DNA of 64,000 bases from Inia geoffrensis (lineage: Eukaryota; Chordata; Mammalia; Artiodactyla; Iniidae). The DNA is taken from contig CM070904.1 in assembly GCA_036417435.1 (NCBI GenBank), positions 16,474,835 through 16,538,834 of the forward strand, given 5' to 3'. The notes under the pieces are model-generated. The model searched no databases, was not told the origin of the DNA, and was given only the letters and a program-made list of their open reading frames with translations. The translations under genes and the position numbers were made by a program. How positions within the stretch are numbered: position 1 is the first letter of the stretch; every line of letters begins with the position of its first letter. This document shows positions 45,441 to 57,891 of this stretch, piece by piece.

Positions 45441-46160
45441 TATAGTTCAATGGGAATTCGCAAAGGTGAGATATAAAGTGGCCAGTTTTTGTGGAGGTGT
45501 ATGTGATATTTATCTATTTCTTTAAATGTCATCCCTCTCACCATCTTGACAAACTATTTTTCTGTTCCCTAGAAACACAGTGTCCTCTAGTGATAGGATC
45601 AGTTCTGCCCTCCTTGACAAATGGCACTTGCTGTAGCCTTGCTAACTAAAAAATATCAACCTTTTCTTGTTTGATTTGCTTTTCTATTGTAAAATAATTA
45701 TATTTAAGGTGGCATGATGTAGCTGCACTTTAATTGTGGTAGAGGAAATGTAATTTGCTGAAAAAACTATGTATTAAAAAAACATACTTTAAAGTGAAAT
45801 TGTACTTTATCAATTGCAAAATATAAATATATTTGAAAATGGTAAAAATATATGGCAAAGTTATTAGGTAGGAAGATTGTATTAAAATGTCTACATGAAT
45901 TTTTTAAAATAAAAAGTAACATGGGGTGTGATAGTAGTAATAATCAGGGAAATTTTTATTTTATTCATATCTGGAGAAATAATTAGATTAAATAATATAT
46001 GTATGGAATATACTTTATAAGAGTTTTTCAAATTACATTTAGAAACATTTTATATATGTTATTTTGCAAATATATAATTATAAAATCATTAGAATTTGAA
46101 GTACATGAATTGCTCAGCAAGAAGAATATGTCCTTGTCTGGAATATAATATGAGATTAAG
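45441..46160. other. No recognised feature
   Basis: AT-rich unique-looking DNA. Confidence 0.55.
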
Positions 46161-46170
46161 TAATGGTACT

Positions 46171-46368
46171 GGGACTTCCCTGGTGGTACAGTGGTTAAGA
46201 CTTCTCCTTCCAATGCAGGGTGTGTGGGTTTGCTCCCTGGTCAGGGAGCTAAGATCCCATATGCCTCGTGGCCAAAAAACCAAAACATAAAACAGAATCA
46301 ATATTGTAACAAATTCAATAAAGACTTTAAAAATGGTCCACATCAAAAACATCTTAAAAAAAAAAAAT
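46171..46368 (+). mobile_element. CHR-2-type SINE with long A-rich 3' part
   Basis: Begins gggacttccctggtggtaca, continues ctggtcagggagctaagatc, cgtggccaaaaaaccaaaac, attgtaacaaattcaataaa, gactttaaaaatggtccaca and ends in an A-tail. Target duplication with one mismatch: taatggtact (46161-46170) and taatggtgct (46369-46378). Distinct from the ~210-bp GC-rich CHR copies: the 3' half is A-rich. Confidence 0.94.
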
Positions 46369-46637
46369 TAATGGTGCTAACAAAGATTGTAATGTTCCTG
46401 GGGTGTTCCTGGAAGAAATTTGCTCAAAGGACAATTACTCAGATTTTATAGGAAAAAATGTAATGAGGATAAAATAAAATGGATCCTCTGTTTACCATCA
46501 TCATGGGTATAATACCTGCCTATCTTTTCCCTCATTGGCAGAGACTTAACCTAGTACCCAAATCAAATATTTGTTAACACAAATTGTCTTCTATGTCCTG
46601 CCTATTACCATCCTTAATTTTTAAAAAATAGGGCTCA

Positions 46638-46847
46638 GGGCTTCCCTGGTGGAGCAGTGGTTGATAGTCCACCTGCCGATGCAGGGGACACGGGTTCGTG
46701 CCCTGGTCCGGGAAGATCCCAAATGCCGCGGAGTGGCTGGGCCCGTGAGCCGTGGCCGCTGAGCCTGCACATCCGGAGCCTGTGCTCCACAATGGGAGAG
46801 GCCACAACAGTGAGAGGCCCGCGTACCGCAAAAAAAAAAAAAAAAAA
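46638..46847 (+). mobile_element. CHR SINE
   Basis: Sense copy with an uninterrupted A-tail of more than 20 and a 15-bp target duplication with one mismatch: aaaaaatagggctca (46623-46637) and aaaaaatagggttca (46848-46862). The long pure tail suggests a relatively recent insertion. The 108-codon antisense frame is SINE-derived. Confidence 0.96.
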
Positions 46848-46862
46848 AAAAAATAGGGTTCA

Positions 46863-47395
46863 ATAGTCAATACCCCATAAATGTACTGAAATGTATTCAT
46901 TTTTCAGCCAAGGGAAGCTGTTTCATAGGCGTATGGAAATTTAGATTGTTCTTACTAACTCCCCAGAGACCCTGGGGCCTGAGGTACACAGTTGCAAGCT
47001 ACACCGAGGCCTTTTCTCCCTCCTTTATATATTCAATCATCACCTTTGGGTATAAGCTCGGGGCATTTTATAATCCAACAAATGAATTTGGGTTCAGCTG
47101 CAGCAGCAACCTAAGGGTCATGAGTTCTAATAGGAACATGGCAGCAAGCTCAAGCACAGATCTCTTTGTTTCTCCTTCTAAAATCTTGAAATAACCAGAA
47201 GCATAAATGAGAGCTCTATAACTTAAACCTTCACTGATCCAAGAGGAGAGAGAAACCACAGAAGTCACAAAAACTAAATAAGGTATAAATTGGGAGAAAT
47301 TTCCCCCAAACCAATGGACTTGGAACAAGAAACAACAATACAGTGGGCTAGTGGTGGAGTGACAGATACAATGGGGATGATCCAGAAGTGAGGTT
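46863..47395. other. No recognised feature
   Basis: Mixed composition; overlapping frames on both strands (up to 135 codons) include the CA microsatellite (antisense VCVCVC reading) and are not credible genes. Confidence 0.5.
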
Positions 47396-47438
47396 GGGGG
47401 GGGGGGAACGTGGTGAAAGCAGGATTTAGAGAACACAG

Positions 47439-47474
<36 letters not shown>
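47396..47474 (+). repeat. G11 run and (CA)17 microsatellite
   Basis: Eleven consecutive G at 47396-47406 and, 33 bp later, CA dinucleotides at 47440-47474. Confidence 0.93.
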
Positions 47475-47475
<1 letters not shown>

Positions 47476-48295
47476 TTGCCAGAAGGAGAGGATCTATACT
47501 GTGGGCAATCCTGTGGGCATATCTATAGAAAGAATAGTGCATGGATGCTAGAAAAGATGGAAAAAAGAGGAGAAAAGGTTAGGCAAAACAATGTTGATAA
47601 TGTCACAGCTCAGAGAAATTTCCATTCCATTGTAGCAAAAGTAGAGGTAGCCCTTGGAAGGAGAAACCAGGAAGCTATCCTAAGCCAACCTCTCTGTATA
47701 TATGGCCTTCTCCTAAGAGCTGGTCCAAAACTGCTAGCATAATTATACCCAGAAAGTATTGTTCTCAATGGTTTTATAACATAAAATTTTGATTCTAGCA
47801 CCTTAGTGGAAAATGTTCTATGCATTAAAAGAAAAAAGGCATTTTAAGCTTCCTTTCAAAGTTTTATTCTTAGTAGTATGTTATTTTTAAACTATTTTAT
47901 TTTGCCTGATAAGTCAAAGAAGTTATTTTATTAATGATATTAAGAGTCAAGGTTTTTTCAATATAAGGGAAAAGAAATACTCATACAAAGTCAAAAACTA
48001 AGTGAAATCACTGGAATATTAAAGTTGAATTGAAAATATTATTATGAATTGATCTTTTTTTTCAAAAGTTAAAACTTCTAGTTCTAGCAATGAGCACCAC
48101 TAGTGCCCGGATTTGGTCTTTAATATGAGTCCTCATTAGAACAAAAATAAGGCTTCTTGAAAAATGGCCAGTGCCAGTTTTGGAAAGTTGCAAAGTGAGA
48201 CTGGTGTATCCAACTGTACTAGAAAGCAAGGGAATTTTAAAAGCTAATGGAGAAACTCAGGGAAGATGGTAGTAGTGACAATGTAAGTGTTTAAT
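47475..48295. other. No recognised feature
   Basis: Unique-looking DNA; no named repeat or gene. Confidence 0.5.
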
Positions 48296-48895
48296 TGTCT
48301 TGCATACACCCAAATGTTCATTGCAGCACTATTTACAATAGCCAAGACATGGAAGCAACCTATATGCCCATTGACAGATGAAGAAATAAAGAAGATGTGG
48401 TACATATATACAATGGAATATTACTCAGCCATTGAAAAGAATGAACTAATGTCATTTGCAGCAACATGGATGGACCTGGAGATTATCATTACTAAGTGAA
48501 GTAAGTCAGACAGAAGAAGACAAATATCCTATGATATTGCTTAAATGTGGAATCTAAAAGAAAATGATACAAATGAACTTATTTACAAAACAGAAACAGA
48601 CTCACAGACTTAGAGAACAAACTTATGGTTACCCGGGGGGAAGGGTGAGGGGAAGGGGTAGGTTTGGATTTGGGGATCAATATGTACACACTGCTATATT
48701 TAAAATGGATAACAAACAAGGACCTACTGTACAGCACAGGAAACTCTGCTCAATATTCTGTAACAACCTAAATGGGAAAAGAGTTTTAAAAAGAATAGAT
48801 ACATGTGTATGTGTAACTGAATCACTTCGCTGTACACCTGAAACTTACACAACATTGTAAATCAACTATACTCCAATATAAAATAAAAATTTTTT
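48296..48895 (+). mobile_element. 5'-truncated cetartiodactyl LINE-1 3' end
   Basis: About 600 bp in sense orientation. It starts within the ORF2 end (an open reading YTQMFIAALFTIAKTWKQPI from about 48305), continues gaagtaagtcagacagaaga and the 3' UTR gacctactgtacagcacagg, and ends aatcaactatactccaatat plus A-rich DNA. Target duplication not found. It is a different, more diverged copy than 42399-44103. Confidence 0.92.
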
Positions 48896-49319
48896 AAAAA
48901 TCCAGCAATAAAAATAGAGCAATCAGAAATAGAAAAACTAAGACCAATGGGCATCTCCAACAAGACTGTATAACAATGTATCCTCATTAACCTAAGATTC
49001 GAGCAAATGGAGCATAAGTCTTTATGGGTGCCTAAGACTCACTTTGTTGAAGCTTTGATGGGAGAAGTAGGAGGAAGCAAAGATGTGTCTGATAGACCTA
49101 AAATCACCTGCACGTGCTCACTGGAAAACATGGCAGGCTAATTTGAAAATAGTTGCTCAACTGGGAAGGGATTTTACAATCTTCATTTAGTAGACATCCT
49201 AAGGAAAGAAAAAAACACTTATATTGAAACTTAATTGATCAATTGGCACTGTGGAGGTGAAATCAACAAAGTACAGACTATAGGCAATTCTACAGGACAA
49301 GGGACCTAATTTCTTAAAC

Positions 49320-49820
49320 AGCAACAAAAAATTTCAGGGGGTCAAAATATTGTGAGGAGGGAATTTGCAGATTTAAAAAGACTTAGGAGGCATATCAATC
49401 CATTATTATGCATGGACTTTTTTTGGATCCTGATTCAAACAAACAAGCAAAGCTTAAACATACACTCTCTCACACATACAACATTTAAAAAACAATGAGA
49501 AATGTAAACACTAACAAGATATTTAATGATATTTAAGAAATCATTTTTAATAGATTTTTAGGTATATAATGGTCGGTAGCTCTCCTAAGAGTCTTTGTCT
49601 TTTAGAAGTACACTAAATTACTTATGGATGAAATAAAGTATATGTCTGGAATTTACTTCCAAAGAATATAGAGAGGAGAGTGGTTGGAAATATAGAAGTA
49701 ACAAGTTTGAACATGTGTTCATAATTCTTGAGGTTTCGTGCAGGGTAATGTGGGATTCATTATTCTACAATTTCTATTTTCTACATGTTTAAAATATTCA
49801 CAATTTGAAGTTAAGAAATA
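49320..49820 (+). mobile_element. Ancient LINE-like 3' end
   Basis: Order: gacttaggaggcatatcaat, gatcctgattcaaacaaaca, aagatatttaatgatattta, gtctttgtcttttagaagta, gggattcattattctacaat, ttctattttctacatgttta. This is a widespread old retroposon terminus, family name not certain. Confidence 0.55.
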
Positions 49821-50499
49821 GTAACAACAGAGTTAAGTTAAATGACACAACAATAAACATGAAGAGATCTATCAACTTTGTATCACACTGTACAAATTGT
49901 AAACATTTGAGAATAAAAAATTAGCCAGTTGAAACAATAAACCACTGAAAATTCAAGAGTCCAAAATGTTACAAATGGAGAAAGTTAGAAATTGCCATTT
50001 GAGGTGGCAATGAACCCAATCCACTCCTTTCAAAATTGATAACTAAAGGGAAAAGATAAAGCATGGATCATAATTTTGAATTAGCAACTATAACAAAATA
50101 AGCCTTGTTGGCGAGGGATAGCTCTACTTTAGAGAAGTAACCAGATCAACAACAACAAATCATCGTTCCACAAAGCTCTCTAATGAAATATTAATTCAGA
50201 AAAGGATTATGGATGGATGTCAAAACCATTATACACATGGTTGATGAGAAAACTGGAAATTTATATGGGAATACTAAAGTTATACCACAGTTTTAGCTTC
50301 TAGTTGAAAGTAGGAAAGTATTTGTATACAATGAGGGCTCAGCTTGCCACCACTCTAATAAACAGTGAGTCTTATCAGTGTTAATGGTGGGAGAACCAGA
50401 TATTATAAATTTCTTGATGATATGGAATATAAAGTACATAATATCACTTAGGATATATTTTAGCAAACTTGATTAACTTAAATCCTCTAGATTTTAGAT

Positions 50500-51020
50500 C
50501 TAACTTTCAGATTACAGGATCCCCAAGAGACAAACAAATGATACCAGGAGGAAACACCACACAAGGACTGACCTTCTGTAGGACATCAGGCTAGGTCTTG
50601 TCAACAAATGAGTGGCATTAAAAGTGATTTGCTAAGGTAAAAGCAGCTGAGAAAACATGAATATCAAACAAAATATGTGCTTCTGAAATAAACTCTCTTA
50701 AAAACAAGCCAATTGTAAAAGACATTTTGGGGACATTTGAGGAAATCTGCTTGTAGAACTGAGTGTAATATAAGATAAAAATATACTGTCATGGAAAAGT
50801 GAAGGTCATTAACTGAAGAAACATGTTATAAAACAGCATGTAGAATATAATTTTATTTTAGTAAAAAAATATACATTTATAAGCATAAAAATTGTCTGAG
50901 AGGATATAACAAAAAGTGAGAAAAGTGATGGTCTCTTGGAAGTATAGTGTTTTAAAAAGTTTTTAGTGTTCTGTGTTCTCAAAGTTTATGCAAAGCAAAA
51001 CATATTATTGTAATAAAAAT
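50500..51020 (+). mobile_element. Possible second ancient LINE-like segment
   Basis: Phrases ggaaacaccacacaaggact, gaccttctgtaggacatcag, tgtcaacaaatgagtggcat and, further on, attgtctgagaggatataac and tttatgcaaagcaaaacata. The style is that of the 49.3-49.8 kb element; the two may be parts of one old copy or two. Confidence 0.4.
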
Positions 51021-52147
51021 ATTTTGTTGAACACAAAGTATTATCATTCCTGTATAATGCATTAGCCTATTCAGAGACTGCTTTAATTATACAAAGTAGT
51101 GACGAGTGTCGGGCTAAGTAGATGCTGTGGAAAGCTGTATGAAGATTATTTAGAGAGGATAGAAAGGAAGCACTTGGACATGTGTGAAATCACAGCTCAC
51201 AAATAGCAAAAAAAAAAAAACCCACAACCAAAACCAAAACCAAAGTACACATACAGCTGGCTCCAACTATAATTCTCTTTATAGATTCTTAAAGCATTAC
51301 AGGTCCCTGGGACATTTTTGCTGAAGATGTCATCAAGCACCAGAAGTTTGTTTGCTTGTTTTTACTGTGTCTTTGAAGACTGAGCTGCAAGGAAGGTAAA
51401 TCCTGACACCCTCTGAATGGTGACAGATCATGAAATATTCAGGATGGAGACTTTTTACCTGTACCTACTCAATCTCATTAACACTTTATGTTGGCTTTTA
51501 TGTTTCTCTGCATCTGGACAGCTTTCTGTTAATGGAAAAAAAAATATCTGAACTTTCTGATCACCAAAGCAATGAAAAATAAATGCTTTTGTTGTCTTTT
51601 CCTTTTTGGGCTGTTTCTGTCCATCTCTTGTATTATTATATTCCTTTATTTATATTTATTTGTTTTTAAAAAGCTTGTTAACCATGTATCTGGAATAAGC
51701 AAATTGATAGTAACGTATGGTATAACTATTCCTATACATAAAACTCCTCAAAAATTTAATTTTATAAAGTAAGCAACACATCTATTTGCCTCAAGAAACC
51801 AAGTAAATGTCAACCCTGAAGGATATATTTTCCAAACTGATATATGAACCTCCCATAAATAATAAGTATGTTTTAATGGTCTCCTAAGACCTCTATGAAA
51901 AGGGAAAAATATGCAACTTTCTACTGGTACAAAAGTATGTACCCTAAATTTCTTTTCCTAGAGAAAAATATTCTCAAGAGCATTTTCATAGTTCGGTTAT
52001 GATACCTGAAAATCAGGTGACAGTATTTTTCCAAGTAAATTTCTTGCTTCCAAGTTTATGAGACATTTGGAATAATGGCAAATGGTTTTATTTTTATTTG
52101 GATAAGATTTATTGTAAAGAATCTGATGGTTTTAGGGACAATGAAAT
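51021..52147. other. No recognised feature
   Basis: Unique-looking AT-rich DNA. A short A13 plus CCAAAA repeat lies at about 51209-51243. Confidence 0.5.
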
Positions 52148-52203
52148 ATGTATGTATATACACATATATTTATTTATATACATGTATTTATATATATATA
52201 TAT
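52148..52203 (+). repeat. TA/TTTA-rich low-complexity tract
   Basis: Mixed TA, GTAT and TTTATA units over about 56 bp. Confidence 0.8.
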
Positions 52204-52456
52204 GAATTTTTAAAGTCACTATAACTTTTAAAATTTAAATTTTAAAATCTTAGTTATATATGACTTACTGTTTTATTTACAGGACATTATATGAGACATA
52301 ACCAGATGTTTGTGTACAATAATGTTCACAGTATTTTGATTATAAATTTTAAACCAGTATCTTCATTCAGCATTTTTTATCAAATTAAAAAAATAAATAA
52401 ACATCCACCGATCAGAGATACATATAGACATTGGGGAAATTGAGGTAGATGTGTAT

Positions 52457-52678
52457 CAGTGTTTCTCAAATTGTGACAATTTTTGCCCCCTGGAGGATGT
52501 TTGGTAATGTCTGGAGACATTGTTGGTTGTCACAGTTGAGAAATGGAGGTCCTGCTACTGGTATCTAGTGGATAAAGCCACTAGATTGTAGGATGCTGTT
52601 AAGACATGCTACAAGGCACAGGACAACAAAGAATTATCCCACCCAAAATGCTAGTAGCACCAAGATTGAAAAAACTTG
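52457..52678. mobile_element. MER20 (hAT-Charlie) MITE
   Basis: Starts cagtgtttctcaaattgtga and runs ccctggaggatgtttggtaa, ctggagacattgttggttgt, aggacaacaaagaattatcc, to ctagtagcaccaagattgaa at the far end. Length 222 bp agrees with the family. The flanking octamers atgtgtat and atttatat match at six of eight positions, consistent with a hAT target duplication. Confidence 0.92.
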
Positions 52679-52902
52679 ATTTATATCTTTACTGACAGAG
52701 AAAATATGCCTAAAAATATATTTATTTTCGCATTATATATTTAGTTAAATAAAAGCAAAAAGCAAACAAGTGTGTTTTACAAGATTCCATATAAGAAGTT
52801 ACAAACCTATAATCTTTGTGAAGATAAAATGGAAACATTCTAGGCACTATGTAGCACTGTGTATGATTTTATTAGATCCTCATAACAATGCTAAGAGGTG
52901 TG

Positions 52903-53295
52903 TGTTGGCTCACAAACCGGCCCCTGTACATGGATGGCAAGGAGAGAACAAAGAAAGAGGCAAACCATTCCAGACTGGCAGGTGGTAGGTTTAATAAGCA
53001 AGGGAATTTACATATGAGTCTTGTCTTGGGTGCAGCAAGATGAGTAGATGTCCCCACCCACTTGCCCACCAGAATCTTGAAAGTTTATATAGAGGCCTTG
53101 ATGGGTTTCAGTCCAAATGGTCCCAACATCACATTGCTCTCTCAAGGCTGTGTCCTTGAAATGGCTTCTAGTATAAGGATAGTAGGTGGATCCTACATTC
53201 CAAGGACAGGGGAGGAGATGGGGAGCCTCCGGTTGCCTGGGCCCCACTGGTGGGTAAACGATCCATGACACCCTCCTGATGACCTCCTCTCAACA
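52903..53295 (-). mobile_element. Solo LTR type A, intact copy
   Basis: A 393-bp antisense LTR with TG...CA ends (plus strand tgttggctcac to ctctcaaca). Flanked by gtgtg (52898-52902) and gtatg (53296-53300), a 5-bp duplication with one mismatch. On the minus strand the TATA box is ctatataaac (complement at 53083-53092) and the polyadenylation signal attaaa (complement at 52990-52995), about 93 bp apart, followed by a U5-like segment. Open frames on both strands within it are not genes. The same family forms the split copy at 38408-39568. Confidence 0.85.
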
Positions 53296-54754
53296 GTATG
53301 TTTATCAAGTAATGGGCACATAGGGAAACTGATTAAAAACTAGCCTAAGGGCACTAAGTGATAAACTGGACTTAGATCTAGACAGCGTAAAGAATTTACA
53401 GCAAAGTTTTATCTCTATAGGAAGGACTAGAGGAAGCATTCAATTTTTAGAAATCTGTCAATTTTTTTTAAAATGAACTTGTTAATTTTTTACATTTATC
53501 AAGTAAAAATTTTTTTTTAAAAAATAAGACAATACTACCTAATGTAAAAAGGTAATCTTTTTCCTGACTCCTCACTGTTTCCACCTCTGTGCCCCACCCC
53601 AGAAGCAATCATTTTTAAATCATTTAGCTATCTATGTTATATTTACTTCCATATTCTCAAATAATAAGTTCATAGCTTTATCTATGGACTTCCTACTATA
53701 GAGTATTTGGACTGAGCTTCATGTGGCCTCCCACAAATAATAAATGCTCATCTCTTGGCCTTCCACTGTAGCTATATTACAATTTTCATTAAATCGATAT
53801 TACTGTCTTCATCACACAACTATATTAATATCATAGCTTGAAATTTACTGTTATTAACTTTGTGTTTTTTTTTCTCAAGTCAATACTTAAGTAATTATAT
53901 TGTTGGCTTCCTTTCCTTTTTAGTGGTCACTAATTTGTCTCCAGACTCTCAACTAAAATGTTCACCCTACTATCACTAAGTACATCAGGTCAGTTATCTG
54001 CACTAATTTTCTTTTTTTCCTTGAAATCTCCTCTCCTTAGGTTCTCTCTTCTCTTCCCCTGCAGTGGGTGCTGTTTTCTGTCCAAAACAGAGCATTTATC
54101 CCAGAACATCTTTCCCTCTCAACTTGGGGATTTCCTTTTCCTCTCTCCTTGGTTGACCCCCAGTCCTATTCCACTGACCTCATGACTTCCTCTTCTTCAG
54201 TTAACTCCCCAATTCCATTGATCAGCATCTTCTTTTTTGGGTGGTGGGAGTCTTTATTCTTAGTAAAGTCTTTTTCACATATCTGACAAATTTTATCAGT
54301 TCTAATGTGAGGGTGACTAAAACTCTCTATGCATGGGCAGGACTCCTCAACTATTGGGCCACAGAATGAGATGTTCTCATAAGATGTGGTTGTTTTGTTA
54401 GAAGAAACTCCAAATATCCAGAAGCATAGATGCCTTATCTATCCTCCAATTTTTAGTGTCATCTCAAAACCTACATTTCAGGAGTGAAGAAGGAAAATTA
54501 AAGTACACAGTTGGGTGTAGGTTTTTACACAAATTCCCTGCCTTAAATACAGTGCCCCATTCTTCCCCTTGGTCGTCCTTGGTGCCCCAAAGTCCAACAA
54601 GTTCTCTTGAACCTCTCTGTCTCAGCTTTCTTTCTGGAGTCCAGGGGAGAGACACTGTGCTATATAAACCAAATGCATTGTCTCTACAAAGCAAACCTGT
54701 AGGCCTTCTCTATGGTTAAGAAAAGGATAGTTGCTGTAAAGTATGGGGATACAT
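53296..54754. other. No recognised feature
   Basis: AT-rich, then a pyrimidine-rich segment (53960-54240) with no named repeat. Frames of 70-90 codons show no domain. Confidence 0.45.
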
Positions 54755-55503
54755 GTACTCGTTAAAAGTTTTTCAGAAAAGCCTTTTTATTGTTACTCCC
54801 AAAGGCAGTATTTCCAAGTTGTTGGACTTTCTGGTGGTCTGTGACACAAATTAGCCTCTCTGCTCCCCATTCCTTCTTTTAGCCTTTAACATTAACTCTG
54901 CTTGGCAAGTCACAATGGTTTAAGGTTGAGGTGAACAATCAAATTCTGGAGACACAGTAAACCTAGTACTAAGTTTACTTAGTTTAAAAAAGAATATAAG
55001 ACAGAGAGAAGAACAAACATAGCAACAGCTAGATCTCTCAGGATTCTTGGAGGAGATTTCAGACATCCCTGTCATTCCCCATAAGATCCAAGTCATCATG
55101 TGAGGTGAGGCTGAGGAAAGCCATTCTCAGTGATGCCTTTATTTAGACCTCATTGGTCATGCAGCTCTCTCTGGGGTCCTTGACTAGCTCTCATTCCCTG
55201 GTGAAAGTGCACCTCATCAATTGCACATTACTCCTCAATCACAGCTGATTTATCAATTTCAGGTTACTCATCGATAACAGGTCACTTAATAAATAATCTC
55301 GACAACCAGGTACCAGGGCTTAGTCTGGTACAGAGCAAACTCAACAGCCTCATCATTTATCTTGGGGACAGAGGACTCCTATACTTTCCTTACTTGGTCT
55401 TTCAAAGAGGATTTATCTAAGGGTCAAACCCTCAGGCATCCATAAAGCTAGAGGGAAGTCTACAGATTAGCTGTTAATCCTGCCACAGGAACTTAACTCT
55501 GTG
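54755..55503 (-). mobile_element. Possible LTR-like element, unassigned
   Basis: On the minus strand, signals appear in promoter-to-terminator order: gaccaatg (CCAAT type, complement at 55151-55158), a taaataaa TATA-like box just downstream (complement at about 55138-55145), and aataaa far downstream (complement at 54786-54791). The start TGTTCCACAG (55503) would fit an LTR end. No family recognised and no target duplication seen. Confidence 0.35.
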
Positions 55504-57708
55504 GAACATCTCAAACACAAGTTTGCTGCTACTTATCCAACCAATTTTCATCTTCTAAAACTTTTTTTGACACTTTTTTATCTGCCATCCATCCTCTCCT
55601 AAATTCTTATGTCCTTGCTGATTTGTCCAGCTGATTCTTCTGCTGTCTTTTCAATGGGAATTAATGGAGGGAGCAGAGAAACGTGTGCGTGTTTAATCTG
55701 TGATATTTAAATACAAAACTCAATGCTTCGGATACATACATATTTAAAATGCATATTTGAACTGAAAGAATATTTTGCATGCATATAAGTCAATTTTATA
55801 AGGAATTTTTTTTAAATTTATATTGTTTTCACCAGTCACCCAATAGCGATTTTTAAATGGTTAAATGGGAAAGATATTGGTTGACGTGGAAATGATTTCT
55901 CTAAATAAGAATCACATAGGATATAAGTTCTGCATGTGCATTAAATGTAGAAAATATGAATATGCTACAATAGTCTCCTGACCCCTTAATAAAGATGCAA
56001 TCATAAACTGAAAACAATTAGTAGCAGTTAATATTGAAACATTTTTGAGTAAATTATATACAATATGATACAAGTTGTACTGTATTTGTAAACATTACTA
56101 GAGGCATATCACTTAGAATTTCTAATGTTTGCCTATAGAATACTTTCTGGTTGTTAATATCCAAACTTTACACACTTTATACAGGAAAGAACTATATTTG
56201 TGCCCCATATTCTCAATAAAACATTTTAAGAGAATGAAGATCTTGGAAAAGGTTTGAGTAACTTTCCAAATACGAGGAGAAAGGACAACAGAATCACCTG
56301 TAAGGATCTTGAATTCAATGCCATTAAAGGGAGATTGTGTTTGGATGTCTCAAATTTAGCCTTTGCTAAATGCTCAGTGTTAAAATGAATCTCCAATTAT
56401 GAAGACAAAAGTAAACTTATAAACATGGAAGTAAAGCATGTTTTTTTTTTTTTAAATGAGATTACACACATACAGGCACAAATGTTTTCTGTGTTTTGGT
56501 GTTATTTTAGAAATTGTTGGGAGCTTGGGGGTTAATTTCTAATGCTTCAAATGATGGTAAGTAGGCTCTTGGTTAGTATTTTCATCAAGAACAGATTGCT
56601 TATGTTATAACGCTTTTGTTATATTTCAGTGAATACTAGTAGCTAAAAGGTAAAACAAATTGAAGAATAAAGAATTAATTCCAAAGAATACATTCATGCA
56701 AAACAAATAAAGAATAATGGTACATAACGAGAAGTTTCCAATATATTTGAGGGAGTTCCTTTCCATTTAGCAAATACTTAGTTCAGTGAAATCTCGTACA
56801 AAACATGGAGCAAAATAATACATTCTCTACATCTTATATGAAGACTTATCCATCTTTTAAATCATGCTAATTCATTATTGTTCAACACCTTTTATCCTAA
56901 ATTTTGTTACTTGATCTATATGTTTATTGCAAAAATGTATTAAAAATACTCTATTATAATTATGGAATTTAAAATTTTTCCTTGAAATGCTATTATTGTA
57001 TAGAGGTCAGGACTATATGTGTCATATCAGTATAAGATTTTCATGTCATCTTGATAAATTGTTCTCTTAATTGTTTTATAGGGATTATCTTGATTTTAAT
57101 TATTGCTTTTTGCCTTAATTTACATTCTTTCCAATATTTATATCACCATCCCAATTTCTTGATTTTGTAATTAGTATTTAGCTAATATATCTTTATTCCA
57201 TCATTTTCCTCTTCTTATTTATATACATTTCTGTGTAGTTCTCTTTCAGATGAGTATATGGTAAGCCACATAATGTTGCAAAATTAGTTTACATTATATT
57301 ATTTTTATCTAACTCAATAGTCCATGTACATTTAATGTGTTTACTAGTACAGAAGTAAATTTTCTACTCATTTATTTTGTATTCTCTTTTTACCATCTGT
57401 TTTCTTTGATTTTTACTGTTTTCTCTGCCTTCTGTTTTTGAGAATTTTTTTTTCCTTCTCCCGATTTCTAGGCTATTATTTACATTTCTTTGGTTTCTGT
57501 GATTACATTTATTTTAAGATGCATTTGTAATAAGTTTGTTCAAATAAATCCATTGTTATATCTATCCTTTGACAATGATGAAGATCTTCAGTTTATAAAA
57601 AGGCTTCATTTCCTGCTTTGTACCTTACTATTGTTCTGTAGACTTTTTGCCTTATCCCTTTTAAAAAATATACAAAAATATTATGGCTTTTAAAAATCAA
57701 TCATGTGT
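55504..57708. other. No recognised feature
   Basis: About 2.2 kb of strongly AT-rich, unique-looking DNA. No repeats or genes recognised. Confidence 0.55.
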
Positions 57709-57891
57709 GGGCTTCCCTGGTGGCACAGTGGTTGAGAGTCTGCCTGCTGATGCAGGGGACATGGGTTCATGCCCTGGTCCGGGAAGATCCCACATGCCGT
57801 GGAGCGGCTGGGTCCGTGAGCCATGGCCGCTGAGCCTGCACGTCCGGAGCCTGTGCTCCACAACGGGAGAGGCCACAACAGTGAGAGTCTC
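57709..57891 (+). mobile_element. CHR SINE, 3'-truncated and tail-less
   Basis: Sense copy from ggcttccctggtggcac to ccacaacagtgagagtctc with the final gcccgcgtacc and A-tail missing. Target duplication aaaaatcaatcatgtgt (57692-57708) and aaaaattcaatcatgtgt (57892-57909, one extra T). The A5 at the junction belongs to the duplication. The overlapping 110-codon frame is SINE-derived. Confidence 0.93.

Noticed and set aside
47068..47475. 135-codon antisense frame beginning VCVCVC
   Set aside because: The start is translated CA microsatellite; the remainder has no domain.
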